This document shows, one piece after another, positions 25,314 through 35,074 of a stretch of DNA of 64,000 nt (within the stretch, counting starts at the first letter, position 1; each line of letters starts with the position of its first letter). A program made the translations under genes and the position numbers. Source of the stretch: Bacteroidales bacterium (GTDB lineage: Bacteria > Bacteroidota > Bacteroidia > Bacteroidales > Tenuifilaceae); the NCBI GenBank assembly GCA_020636845.1, contig JACJXD010000007.1:62001-126000 (forward strand), in the 5' to 3' direction. The notes below the pieces were generated by a model. It saw only the letters and a list, made by a program, of their open reading frames with translations, was not told where the DNA came from and made no database searches.

Positions 25314-28199
25314 ATGAAACTAATTAAAAATTATCTTTTAGGTCTATTACTGCTTATTCCTATCTGTAGTTTCTCGCAACCTACGTTAAAAAACGAAACC
25401 ATAAAACAACTGGTTTTAAACAACGGACTAACCGTTATTCTTGACGAGCATCATGCTCAACCCGAGGTTTTCGGATTAGTTATTGTTAAAACAGGAGGAA
25501 AAAACGACCCTTCGGATGCTACCGGAATGGCACACTACCAAGAGCATATGCTTTTTAAGGGTACTACAGATCTTGGAACTGTTAACTGGGAAAAAGAGAA
25601 ACCTCATATCGACAGAATCTTTGCGCTTTACGACTCCTTAGGACAAACAAAAGATGCAACCAAACGCGCAGAAATTCAGAAAAGAATTAATGAGGAATCG
25701 GTAAAAGCAAATGAGTACGCAATTCCTAATGAGTTAAGTAACTTACTTAACGAAATGGGATCGTCCCGAATAAATGCCAGTACCGGCCCCGACCAAACCG
25801 TTTTTTTCAACAAATTTCCGTCGAATCAAATTGAACGTTGGCTCGATTTATACGCTCATCGTTTTGAGGATCCAGTGTTTAGAGGATTTCAAGCAGAACT
25901 TGAAGTGGTTTACGAAGAAAAAAATCTTTATAACGACCAATTTCAAACTAAACTATTGGAAGAATTTCAAAAGCATTTTTTTAAGCATCATCCTTACGGA
26001 CAGCAAACTTTAATCGGAACCGTGGAAGATTTAAAAAATCCATCGCTTACAAAAATGTACCAGTTTTTTAAAACTTACTATGTACCTAACAACATGGCAT
26101 TAATTCTCTCGGGTGATTTTAATACCGACGAAGTAATATCTATGATTGAAGAGAAATTCGGACAATGGAAAGAAAAAGAACTACCTACTGCAAAAACATG
26201 GGATGAAGAACCTTTTAACGGACGAGAATTTTATCAAGCAAAATTGACCCCCGTAAAAGTAGGCCTATTAGGATATAGAGCCCCTTCGGTAAAAGATGAC
26301 CAATCGCTTCTGGTTGAAGTTTTAGCAAGCATTTTTAACAACAGCTATTCCACCGGATTACTTGATAAACTAAGCGTTGATGGAAAATTGTTGGCCGCCG
26401 AATCCTTTGAAATGCCTTACCAAGATTACGGCGCTTTATTAGTTTTATTCGTTCCCAAAATAGTAGGACAAAGCCTCGAAAATGCCGAAAAACTAGTCCA
26501 CGCAGAAATTGAAAAAGTAAAAAATGGCAATTTTGACGATTCTTTGTTGGAGGCAATTAAACTGGAAAAGTATCGCATTTATGTTAGCAATATGGAAAAT
26601 ATAGAGAATCGTGCCATGCTGCTAGGCGAAGCCTTTTCGAATGGCAAGTCAATTGATGATATGCTAAGCTATCCCGACAAAATTAAAAGCATAACCAAAG
26701 CCGATGTAGTAAAAATGGCTAACGAAATATTTGGCCCCAACTACCTTGCATTTTACTCTAAAATGGGCTTCCCAAAAAAGGAAAAGATTGCAAAACCTGA
26801 CTTTAAACCATTAATTGCCAACGCCAATGCCCGTAGCAAATATGCCGAACATCTTGATAGTATTCCAACAAAAGCACCAACATTCAAAACAATCGATTTT
26901 AATCGTGATGTTGAGACACTTCAACTTAAAGGAAATAGTAAAATATGTAAAGTTGAAAATCCTTACAACGACGTTTTCTCATTAACCGTTAGGTATAATG
27001 TTGGCGAAGGCACCATTCCAATGCTTAAGTTTGCATCGTTTGGCATACCGATGTGCGGCGCTGAAAACTATACCCTAGATCAACTTAAACAAGAGTTTGC
27101 CAAAATAGGAACAACCTTCTGGATTTGGACTAACGACAATAACACCAGCATCGAAGTAAAGGGAATTGAAGCAAACCTTCCTAAAACAATAGAACTATTG
27201 GGCTTACTAATGAAAAACCCAAAACTAGAACAAGCAAAAGTAAAAACCATTATTTCCGATGTGAAAGCCGACCGAAAAATGGAGCGTTCCGAGCCCGACA
27301 ACGTTGCCTATGCCCTTTATCAATATGGATTATATGGGGAAAAATCGAATTTTATCGACAGGTTTTCGATGAAAGACATAAAAAAACTAAAAGCCAATGA
27401 AGTTACCGACGCCTTTAAAGATGCTGCAAACTATGGCATGAATATTTACTTTGCGGGAAAATCATCTTTATCCGACATTGCTTCATTAGTAGAAAAAGAT
27501 TTTCCTATTTCACAAACCTCAAAAGTTAACGCTCTTCCGGAAGATAAACCAGTTAAGCAGTACTCCGAAAATACAATACTTCTGGTTAACAAGCCAAATG
27601 CCAGACAAAGTAAAGTATATCTGCTAATAAATGGAGAACCATTTAACATTGAAGACGCCGTTTCCATTGAAGCCTTTAACGACTATTTCGGAAACGGATT
27701 TTCGGGTCTTATTTTACAAGAAATAAGAGAATACCGTTCGTTGGCATATTCCGCCGGAGGATCTTTCAGATTACCAAAAGTAGAAGGTAGCCCTGTCAAC
27801 TTTATTGGATACGTAGGCACTCAATCCGACAAAACGTTAACAGCAATGGAAACTTTCGACAGCTTAATAAGGCAAATGCCCCAAAAACCAGAACGTTTAA
27901 ATATGATTAAAAACCATCTTGAACTTTCGGCTCAAACCAACCGTCCAACTTTTCGCAATTTAGCCATTGCTGTTGACCAATGGAAAAAACAAGGATACTC
28001 TATTGACCCTGTTTTATACAAACAACCTCAATATAAAGCAATCGACTGGAATACCATTGAACAGTTCTACAACTCAAGAATAAAAAGTAAGCCTGTTGTT
28101 TTCATGATAGTTGGCGATGAAAAACAAATAAACAAGACAGAACTATCTAAATACGGAAAAATAATAACTATTAAGGAGAAAAAACTTTTCAAAAAATAG
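25314..28199 (+). CDS. Exported M16 (insulinase-like) metallopeptidase, two-domain
   Basis: A 961-residue protein with a signal peptide (MKLIKNYLLGLLLLIPICSF). It has two M16 repeats. The N-terminal one carries the inverted zinc motif HxxEH (His74, Glu77, His78 in MAHYQEHMLFKGT) and the downstream glutamate in the segment AELEVVYEEKNLYND. The C-terminal half (about 560-960) is the inactive partner domain, with FNDYFGNGFSGLILQEIREY and YRSLAYSAG elements typical of M16 clamshells. It should degrade peptides in the periplasm. It is monocistronic, with a terminator at 28227-28256. Confidence 0.92.
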   Translation: MKLIKNYLLGLLLLIPICSFSQPTLKNETIKQLVLNNGLTVILDEHHAQPEVFGLVIVKTGGKNDPSDATGMAHYQEHMLFKGTTDLGTVNWEKEKPHIDRIFALYDSLGQTKDATKRAEIQKRINEESVKANEYAIPNELSNLLNEMGSSRINASTGPDQTVFFNKFPSNQIERWLDLYAHRFEDPVFRGFQAELEVVYEEKNLYNDQFQTKLLEEFQKHFFKHHPYGQQTLIGTVEDLKNPSLTKMYQFFKTYYVPNNMALILSGDFNTDEVISMIEEKFGQWKEKELPTAKTWDEEPFNGREFYQAKLTPVKVGLLGYRAPSVKDDQSLLVEVLASIFNNSYSTGLLDKLSVDGKLLAAESFEMPYQDYGALLVLFVPKIVGQSLENAEKLVHAEIEKVKNGNFDDSLLEAIKLEKYRIYVSNMENIENRAMLLGEAFSNGKSIDDMLSYPDKIKSITKADVVKMANEIFGPNYLAFYSKMGFPKKEKIAKPDFKPLIANANARSKYAEHLDSIPTKAPTFKTIDFNRDVETLQLKGNSKICKVENPYNDVFSLTVRYNVGEGTIPMLKFASFGIPMCGAENYTLDQLKQEFAKIGTTFWIWTNDNNTSIEVKGIEANLPKTIELLGLLMKNPKLEQAKVKTIISDVKADRKMERSEPDNVAYALYQYGLYGEKSNFIDRFSMKDIKKLKANEVTDAFKDAANYGMNIYFAGKSSLSDIASLVEKDFPISQTSKVNALPEDKPVKQYSENTILLVNKPNARQSKVYLLINGEPFNIEDAVSIEAFNDYFGNGFSGLILQEIREYRSLAYSAGGSFRLPKVEGSPVNFIGYVGTQSDKTLTAMETFDSLIRQMPQKPERLNMIKNHLELSAQTNRPTFRNLAIAVDQWKKQGYSIDPVLYKQPQYKAIDWNTIEQFYNSRIKSKPVVFMIVGDEKQINKTELSKYGKIITIKEKKLFKK

Positions 28200-28226
28200 A
28201 ATCGAATTCAATGCGTTAGTTAAAAT

Positions 28227-28258
28227 AAAAAGGCTGTCCTAAAAAGGCAGCCTTTTCA
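28227..28258 (+). terminator. Terminator after the M16 peptidase
   Basis: AAAAGGCTG (28228-28236) and CAGCCTTTT (28248-28256) form the stem, with further pairing of TCC and GGC partially inside. The 3' arm ends in a T-run. It could also act on the convergent FabH-like gene because the left arm starts with a run of A. Confidence 0.65.
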
Positions 28259-28323
28259 TTTCGACATAGAAAAGTGCATTTAATACAAGTTCCCAGTACC
28301 TAATCTTCTACAATCTAAATTTA

Positions 28324-29400
28324 TCAAACCTTATATACAACCGCATTAATATTCATACCTGCCCCTACCGAGGTAAACATAATAACATCACCTTTTTCTA
28401 TTTTATGGTTGTCTATTTTCCCCTTTAAAATCATGTCGTACAGAGTAGGAATGGTAGCCACTGAACTGTTTCCCAACTCCTTAATGCTCATAGGCATTAA
28501 ATCGGAAATTGACTTTGATACCTTACATTTCCGAATAAAACGGGAAACTATGGCCTCGTCCATCTTTTCATTTGCCTGATGAATAACAATCTTCTTCAAA
28601 TCTTCAGCGGGAATTCCCGACTTGTCCATTGCTGCTTTCATTGCCGAAGGCGCATTAATAAGGGCATACTCGTATATCTTTCGTCCTTCCATTTTAATGT
28701 ACCGAACCTTAGGATCGGAATCCGGATGAAAAGACTTTCCTAAATGCAAATAACCAACTTCCTCCCCTGTACTGGACATCATAGATGAAGACATTACCCC
28801 ATATTTCTCTTCTGACTCAACAGCATCCACAATAGCAGCGCCGGCACCATCGGCAAAAATCATACAATCGCGGTCATGCTTATCTATCATTCTCGAAAGG
28901 GTATCAGCGCCAATAATCAGACAACGTTTTGCCAAACCTGACTTAATAAAAGCATCGGCCTGTATTACCCCCTGCACCCACCCGGGGCAACCAAAAATTA
29001 GATCGTAAGGAATGCAAGCAGGATTTTTTATTCCTAATAAATGCTTTACCCGTGATCCAATGCTGGGGAGAATGTCCGTTTGAATAGTTCCCGGAACTAT
29101 ATCGCCAAAGTTATGTGCAATAATAATTTGGTCGATAGTTTCGCGATCGATACCCGCACTGGCAATTGCCTCCTCTGCGGCAATTGCCGCAATACCCGAT
29201 GTACATTGGTCATCGCTGGCCCAACGACGCTCCTCAATCCCTGTTATATCCTTAAACTTAGAAATAACCTCGTCTATTAAAGCTTCGATTGCGGTTTCGT
29301 CCTTTTTAAAAAACACATTACGTGTAAATTCTCGATTAGTAATCCGAACAGTAGGTATATAACTACCCGTTCCGGTAATTACGGAATTGATGTGTGTCAT
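28324..29400 (-). CDS. 3-oxoacyl-ACP synthase III (FabH-like)
   Basis: A 358-residue thiolase-fold enzyme. The Cys-His-Asn triad is present: Cys138 in IFGCPGWVQG, His274 in IHQANEKM and Asn311 in LGNSSVATIP. It should condense acyl-CoA with malonyl-ACP. At 358 residues it is longer than classic FabH (about 320), and the inserted N-terminal helix (residues 27-50) and the FGCPG active site place it in the secondary FabH-like group widespread in Bacteroidota, whose acyl-chain role is uncertain. It is not in a fatty-acid operon; it is separated from the TPK gene by 125 bp and converges with the M16 gene. Confidence 0.88.
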   Translation of the reverse strand: MTHINSVITGTGSYIPTVRITNREFTRNVFFKKDETAIEALIDEVISKFKDITGIEERRWASDDQCTSGIAAIAAEEAIASAGIDRETIDQIIIAHNFGDIVPGTIQTDILPSIGSRVKHLLGIKNPACIPYDLIFGCPGWVQGVIQADAFIKSGLAKRCLIIGADTLSRMIDKHDRDCMIFADGAGAAIVDAVESEEKYGVMSSSMMSSTGEEVGYLHLGKSFHPDSDPKVRYIKMEGRKIYEYALINAPSAMKAAMDKSGIPAEDLKKIVIHQANEKMDEAIVSRFIRKCKVSKSISDLMPMSIKELGNSSVATIPTLYDMILKGKIDNHKIEKGDVIMFTSVGAGMNINAVVYKV

Positions 29401-29525
29401 AATCCAAAAAATTTAAATTAGTCCCGCCGAAAAGTAATAATTTGTAATTGAAATTAAAACATCAAAATACAGATTTGCTAACAATTGTTTAATTGTCAGA
29501 CAATTAAATTTATCACAAATTATTA

Positions 29526-30140
29526 CTAAAACATTTGATACACTACCAACGGTCCCGGTTCAAAATTCAACTCGAACCAATCGCCTAAACTCTCGTTAAG
29601 CGTTCCCATCCACCACTCAGGAATAGACCTGTTTTCGATAGGGTACATTAAATTTTTGGTAGAAATAACCGTGCTGTTATTGGGCGAAAAAATGGAAACC
29701 TGCTGACCAACAAAACTCTTTAACCGTGCCGATTTTAAATATGGTTTGATTACTCCCGTATCAGTTATCATTTCGCAATCCACTCCCATATTTGCATACT
29801 TAACCAGTAAGCCAATATTCCCAAGCGTATGGTCTTCGCGTTTTCCCGTTGCTCCTACAATTACAACCGTTTTAATTTTTTTATCAACACACCATTTTAC
29901 CGCTTTGGTAAGATCGTTGGTGTATTGATCGGGATCGTGCAAAATTATTTGCTGATACTTTGCCTTTAGCCGTCCGTTTACCGAATCTAAATCGCCAATC
30001 AAAACAGTAGGCGTTATCGAAAGATTATCGAGATGTTCGATCGCCCCATCGCAACAAACCAACGTTTTGGCAGCAAACAACTTGCTCAGCGGAATTAAAT
30101 GCTCCGGAAATTTACCATTGGCTAAAATAACTGCATTCAT
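29526..30140 (-). CDS. Thiamine pyrophosphokinase
   Basis: A 204-residue TPK. The N-terminal catalytic domain has the ATP/Mg signatures ICDGA-like LVCCDGAIEHL, IGDLDSV, and DQYTNDLTKAV (Asp and Thr of the active site). The C-terminal half carries the thiamine-binding beta sandwich (about 130-204). It phosphorylates thiamine to thiamine diphosphate, the final step of salvage. It is the last gene after a TonB receptor pseudogene and a PnuC-family transporter, all under the TPP riboswitch at 33472, so the whole run is a thiamine uptake unit. Confidence 0.93.
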   Translation of the reverse strand: MNAVILANGKFPEHLIPLSKLFAAKTLVCCDGAIEHLDNLSITPTVLIGDLDSVNGRLKAKYQQIILHDPDQYTNDLTKAVKWCVDKKIKTVVIVGATGKREDHTLGNIGLLVKYANMGVDCEMITDTGVIKPYLKSARLKSFVGQQVSIFSPNNSTVISTKNLMYPIENRSIPEWWMGTLNESLGDWFELNFEPGPLVVYQMF

Positions 30141-30189
30141 AAAGCATACAAGTATTAAACGATAAAAGAAGGTATTATATCAACAACTA

Positions 30190-30813
30190 TCAACATGTAG
30201 AAGTATTTTTTTTATCCGATTCTGCTACTTCTCTTATAACCAACTCCTTTTTCCATTGGCGATAGCCAACAAGCGACATGGTGGTATAAAAAACAAACAA
30301 CACGGAAGTAGGGTAAAGTCCTTTGTAAACATACAAAGCAAGCGAAACGGCATTTATAACAACCCACAACCACCAATGTTCTATAAACTTACGAGCAAGC
30401 ATCCATGTTGCAGTTATGCTTAACGCAGTAGTAAAAGCATCACCGGTAGGAACGGGCGAATCGGTAAATCGGAACAGGATAAAACGGATGACAAAGAAAA
30501 ATATAACGGTAACCACAACCAGTCCAAATACCATTTTAACCGGTGTATGCGTTACCGGTAACAGGTTTGCTTCCTTATTCTTTCCACCATGCAACCAGTA
30601 ATACCATCCATAGAAACTAATTATCAGGTAATATACCTGTAGCCCCATATCGGCATAAAACTTCGAAACAAAAAATATGTATATGTAAAACGCAGAAGTT
30701 ACCACGCCTAAAGGCCAAAGCCACACCTTTTGCTTAATTTCCAGAAAAAGGTAAATAAGCCCCGTAACAGCGCCAAATAGTTCTACATAATGATTTACAA
30801 GCCAAGACATCAT
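30190..30813 (-). CDS. pnuT: PnuC-family transporter, probably PnuT (thiamine)
   Basis: A 207-residue membrane protein with about seven hydrophobic helices and PnuC hallmarks: EIKQKVWLWPLGVVTSAFY and YGWYYWLHGG. PnuC-family proteins are facilitators trapping their cargo by phosphorylation. Here the gene lies 49 bp before TPK and after a receptor gene, all under a TPP riboswitch, so thiamine is the likely cargo, and it is better called PnuT than PnuC. That is context-based: the sequence alone cannot separate nicotinamide riboside from thiamine specificity. Two possible start methionines occur, 1 codon apart (MM). Confidence 0.85.
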   Translation of the reverse strand: MMSWLVNHYVELFGAVTGLIYLFLEIKQKVWLWPLGVVTSAFYIYIFFVSKFYADMGLQVYYLIISFYGWYYWLHGGKNKEANLLPVTHTPVKMVFGLVVVTVIFFFVIRFILFRFTDSPVPTGDAFTTALSITATWMLARKFIEHWWLWVVINAVSLALYVYKGLYPTSVLFVFYTTMSLVGYRQWKKELVIREVAESDKKNTSTC

Positions 30814-30832
30814 AACAAGTTTATTAGATAAT

Positions 30833-30869
30833 CGTGAGACGCTAATCGCTCAGCATTTAACGTCTCACG
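30833..30869. repeat. Perfect inverted repeat between pnuT and the receptor gene
   Basis: CGTGAGACG (30833-30841) and CGTCTCACG (30861-30869) are perfect 9-bp arms around a 19-nt loop. There is no T-run on the minus strand, so it is more likely an intercistronic mRNA hairpin than a terminator. Confidence 0.6.
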
Positions 30870-30879
30870 AAGTAACCTT

Positions 30880-33334
30880 TTAAAATTCTATTCCCAGTCT
30901 AACCAAGAAATTTCTAGTAGCTTGAGGATAATAACCAATTTCGACATATTCAGGTTCCCCACTTTGAAACAAAGTACGGTAAACCCATGCATTTGATGAA
31001 TATTTTACATTTAGCACATTATTTATCAACCCTTGAATATATATTGATTTAGATCCTTTCAATTTAAAATCATAACGCGTCGAAAAATTATTAACAAAAT
31101 ATGAATCAAGCATCCTGTTACTATTCTGAGTATTATCAATATACTGTTTGCTAACATATTTTGTCGTCCATGCTAAATTCCAATTCTTAACAGGCATAAC
31201 TGTTAATTTTCCTGCACCAACTACCGAGGGCGAAAAAGAAATTGTAGATTTTCCAATATATTCTGTTACTGTTAAACCAGTCTCACCCCAATCGGTTGTA
31301 TTATCAGTCAAATTTGCATAATTTGTGTAATCCTTAATGATATTCTTACTTAAAGTTGTGTTTAACTCAACACTCATCCAATCAGCGGGTTTAATCCCAA
31401 AACTCAACTCAATTCCAGTCCTATAACTATTCGGAACATTTGCCATTACAGCATAGCCTACATCGGTAAGTTCGCCCGTTAATACAAGTTGATCTTTATA
31501 CTTCATATAGTACAAGTTCGCATTAATAGCCAACATTTGACAATTAAACTTATATCCCAACTCAAAATCATATAATCTTTCAGGTTTTGGTCTTAAAATT
31601 TCGTCACCTCTATAAGCCTTTATATCTTCCCTTGAAGGCTCTCTATTAGCAATACAGAAAATGAAGAGTATATTTCATTTGAAGAATTAAGATTTACAAT
31701 AAAACCTGTTTTAGGATTGAAAAGTTCCAATTATTATTTCTGTCAATATTCTTCCGGTAAGAGTCAATCCCCTTAATTTTATACCTTATTCCTCTATACT
31801 GAACATCTGCAAACACATTTATAAAATCATTTATTTGCAAAAAGCATTTTAGCATAAGTATTCCAATCGGTTTTTAAGCCGTTATTTCTATACCACTCGT
31901 AATTTTTGGAAAGTCCAGGATAATATTCAGCCCAGATAATTCTTCCAAAATGATCACCATCGTACCTATTCCAAGCACCGCCAAACGTCAATTCAAAAAT
32001 TAGACTAGCGATAAATAAGGAAAAAATCGATCCATAAAAGCATTATTCATCCACTTGCGATGAATAAAATCGCCCATGTTATAACCGTATCGTTTCCCAG
32101 CGACTAAATAAGGCAATCCGTAATATTGATTAAAATTCTTATCATCTTTATACTCTTCGTAATATCCTTTACCATCAGTCAGGTGAAAAGTAGCATTAAC
32201 AGTAAGATTATCAGAAAAGGAATGGCTGGTAATTAATTGGTAGTGTGTTTGCCAGTAATTATCTTTCTGATCATTATAAAATGAAGTTACTCCAAACATA
32301 TTTGTATATTCTCCTGCGGGATTATACCTTCGATCTACATTCATCATAAAATCCGGTGTACCTTCCCATGTAATGGCAGTATGCTCTTCGCCATAAATAG
32401 CATTGAAACGAACTATATTCTTTTCGTCGTGATATGCTGCGCTGGCAAACATCGATTTATGATCCGAACCACCCCGCTCGATATAACCGTCGGAATGTAT
32501 CTGACTGTATCGTCCATCGAAAGTAAAATGTTTATCAATTAATCCGGAACCTATACGGGCTGTTGTTTTTAAGGTATTATACGAACCACCCAAAAGATCC
32601 ACTCCTGCATACGGATCGGCATCCAGCGTAGTTGTTTGAAAGTTAACCGTTGCACCAAACGCTCCCGCACCATTTGTTGAAGTACCCACGCCGCGTTGCA
32701 CCTGAACATTATCGACCGATGAGGCGAAATCGGGTAAATCGACCCAGTAAACGCCTTGCGATTCTGCATCGTTTAAAGGAATTCCGTTAACGGTAACGTT
32801 AATACGAGTCATATCGGTTCCGCGAATTCGAAGCGATGTATTTCCTATTCCCGTACCGCCTTCCGATGTAGCCACAACCGACGGCATCATTTCCAGTAAG
32901 TATGGCACATCGTAAGTGTTATTGTTTTTTACATCTTCCTTATTCATGGTTGACTGTGCAATGGGCATTCGGGTATTAGCCCTTGTGGAACTCACAACCA
33001 CCTCGTCGCACATCAGCGACGATTCCTCCAAGGTAACGTTCATGTTTACATTACCTCCATTAACATCAACCTTAACATTTTTAGTATCGTAACCCATATA
33101 CGATACAACCAAAACATAACTACCCGAACGGAGCCCGTTAATGGCAAAACCTCCATCTTTTCCGGTATATACACCTAACAAGGTGTTTTCGATTACAACC
33201 GACGCGCCAACCAATGGCGTTCCGTTACTGCCGGAAACCCGACCGGTTATTGAATAGCCACCGTAATCGGCCGAATTAGAGAAAACTGCGCCAGCAAAAA
33301 ATAGAACCAGCACCAGCAAAAAAAACTTTTTCAT
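30880..33334 (-). pseudogene. TonB-dependent receptor for thiamine, interrupted by four frameshifts
   Basis: The N-terminal portion (start at 33334, MKKFFLLVLVLFF signal peptide) has a CarboxypepD_reg-like domain (GRVSGSNGTPLVGASVV), then the plug (EVVVSSTRA, LRIRGTDMTRINVTVNGIP), followed by barrel strands. The frame breaks near 32030 and the last 240 residues resume in another frame, ending in a typical barrel end (FLVRLGIEF). Between these parts I can follow the protein through three further frames: ELTFGGAWNRYDGDHFG (31994 leftwards), NDFINVFADVQYRGIRYKIK (31831 leftwards), and KTGFIVNLNSSNEIY. Breaks are near 32030, 31830, 31712 and 31648. The total length is close to an intact receptor (about 818 codons). 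It is the first gene of the TPP-riboswitch operon. Confidence 0.85.
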
Positions 33335-33471
33335 GGTAAATACCCTTTTTAAGTTGTTCAACAAAAAACTATAAACCACCAAAATGCAACACAGTGTGCA
33401 CTCCTGTTTAAGATTTTGGCTTATAACTAAAAAGGGGGATGTAAAAAAACACTTGAGACTTTAAAAAACGT

Positions 33472-33556
33472 ACTCTTTTTCCTTCGCCGGTATTATCCGG
33501 ATCAGGTTCAAAGGGTATAATCTCAGCCTTAAAGGCACCCCCAAAGTCGGGGCAAA
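33472..33556 (-). promoter_or_regulatory. TPP riboswitch (THI element)
   Basis: On the minus strand the conserved THI core is complete: GGGGTGCC, the GCTGAGATTATACCC block, then GAACCTGATCCGGATAATAC and CGGCGAAGGAAA. It lies about 140 nt before the receptor start codon. TPP binding should reduce expression of the receptor, pnuT and TPK. No T-tailed terminator hairpin is evident between it and the start codon, so control may be translational. The right edge begins directly after a good promoter. Confidence 0.97.
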
Positions 33557-33583
33557 GTTAAAAAGGATTATCGGGAATACAAA
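33553..33583 (-). promoter_or_regulatory. Promoter of the thiamine operon
   Basis: On the minus strand TTTG (33583-33580) is followed after exactly 19 bp by TAACTTTG (33560-33553), a perfect fit to the Bacteroidota -33/-7 consensus. Transcription would start at the 5' edge of the riboswitch. Confidence 0.8.
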
Positions 33584-33653
33584 TACTATTTCTCGAAAAG
33601 CAGGTACTTGCATTCAACCATCTGAAAAAAATAGAATTCGGGAAAAACTATAG

Positions 33654-34454
33654 TTAGGCTTTCTCCTTACGGAAAATATTCCGTTTCACACCTCCCATTG
33701 CATCAAAGGCAACCTTGTTGCCAAAAATAATACTTAACATGAGGTTAATGCTACACCCTGTAAATATTGCCACCATAATCATAATTTGATACCGAATAGC
33801 CGTCGAAGGAGAGTTTCCTCCCAAAATTTGACCGGTCATCATTCCCGGAAGCGATATTAGTCCCATAACAGACATGTTTGCCACCATGGGATTTAACGCC
33901 TTCAGCATTGCCTGCCTTATAAACGGATTGAGCGCAGCCCTTTTCGATTTTCCGTTTATCAATAAAAAGTAGTAAAGGTTCTGATTGGTAACCAACCCGT
34001 CGAAATAGGCATTTAACCCAACAATATTATGGTTCATGGCATTACCCAAAATCATTCCCGATATTGGAATAAAGTATTGCGATTCGAAAACGTATGGCAA
34101 ATGAATAATAAAACCCAAAAAGAAGGCATCGATAACAACAAGGCTGGTAATACCCGAAATTATAAGAGGAAAGGCCAGCAAGCGCGGACTTAAATTACTC
34201 CGTTTCAGGGTAGTGAAAACGCCAACCAAAATCATCAGAAAAACCCACGCCAAGTTTATAAACGGATTGTTCAACCTAAAAATAAATTCGAGATACACCG
34301 CAACAGCCGAAAGTTGAACAACCATTCGTATAAGAGCAATTACAGTAGCCTTTGCCAACCCCACTCTAAAATACCAAAAGCCGGCCAAGGGAATAATCAG
34401 AATACTAAAACTTATAAGCAGATTTACAACGGAAATATCCTGTATATGGCTCAT
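33654..34454 (-). CDS. fetB: FetB-like (UPF0014) ABC transporter permease
   Basis: A 266-residue membrane protein of the UPF0014/YbbM family. It shows about seven helices and the family motifs RMVVQLSAVAVYLEFIF, PLIISGITSLVVIDAFFLGF and the conserved loop GNAMNHNIVGLNAY. It pairs with the ATPase gene overlapping its start by 4 bp, and together they form an iron-export type transporter (FetAB in E. coli). The LPGMMTGQILGG segment, conserved in this family, is present. The exported substrate in this organism is inferred from family only. Confidence 0.88.
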   Translation of the reverse strand: MSHIQDISVVNLLISFSILIIPLAGFWYFRVGLAKATVIALIRMVVQLSAVAVYLEFIFRLNNPFINLAWVFLMILVGVFTTLKRSNLSPRLLAFPLIISGITSLVVIDAFFLGFIIHLPYVFESQYFIPISGMILGNAMNHNIVGLNAYFDGLVTNQNLYYFLLINGKSKRAALNPFIRQAMLKALNPMVANMSVMGLISLPGMMTGQILGGNSPSTAIRYQIMIMVAIFTGCSINLMLSIIFGNKVAFDAMGGVKRNIFRKEKA

Positions 34455-35044
34455 AGCGTAATTTTTTTATTGCAAAACTCGACCCACAAAGGGTTATGCG
34501 AAGTGGATACAACCGTTAATTCGGGATTATCGGAAATTAAACTCATAAGTGCATTTACTGCATTTGCGTCCAACGCCGAAGTCGGCTCATCAAGAAAAAT
34601 AATCGGACGATTTAACCCAAGCACAATTGCCGTAACTAAACGTTGCTTTTCGCCACCGCTTAATTCCGCAAACTGTTGCTTTATAGCCGATTCGCTTAAA
34701 AGTAACCTAACCATATTCTGGGAAACCGAACTAAAATCCAATCCCAATAAATACAGCAACTCTTCGCCCGTGTTGGCAAACAAGTCCACTCCCTGAGGCA
34801 AGTAGGCCACCTGTTTCCTGATTTTATCGACCGACATTCTACTTAACTCCTGATTGCCATAGCTAATTGAACCGCAATCCGCAGCCACTATTCCAAGCAA
34901 CATACGTAACAGCGTTGTTTTTCCCGTTCCCGAATCGCCTACAAAAACAGCCTTGTCGCCCTTTTCTATGCTAAACGAAAGGTTATTGAATAGAACTTTT
35001 CCGTTATAACTCTTGCATAACTTCGATGTAGAAATCAAACTCAT
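34451..35044 (-). CDS. fetA: FetA-like ABC transporter ATPase
   Basis: An ATPase of about 197 residues starting at the ATG of MSLISTSKLCKSYNGKV (an upstream TTG adds three codons and is less likely). It has the Walker A loop (GDSGTGKTTLL), the signature LSGGEKQR, Walker B (PIIFLDEPTSALD) and the H-loop (STSHNP). It is unusually short for an ABC ATPase but normal for FetA/YbbL. The stop codon region overlaps the start of the permease by 4 bp (ATGA type), so the two are translationally coupled. Confidence 0.9.
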   Translation of the reverse strand: MSLISTSKLCKSYNGKVLFNNLSFSIEKGDKAVFVGDSGTGKTTLLRMLLGIVAADCGSISYGNQELSRMSVDKIRKQVAYLPQGVDLFANTGEELLYLLGLDFSSVSQNMVRLLLSESAIKQQFAELSGGEKQRLVTAIVLGLNRPIIFLDEPTSALDANAVNALMSLISDNPELTVVSTSHNPLWVEFCNKKITL

Positions 35045-35074
35045 TAAAATCAAGTATTATTTATCGACTAACGA

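Noticed and set aside
28700..29400. FabH-like gene as the housekeeping fabH
   Set aside because: It is longer than classic FabH, and no plsX or other fatty acid genes adjoin it, so I kept the general family name.
31561..31999. Region between the two receptor halves as a non-coding gap
   Set aside because: It translates as receptor sequence in three frames, so it is coding DNA with frameshifts rather than a spacer.
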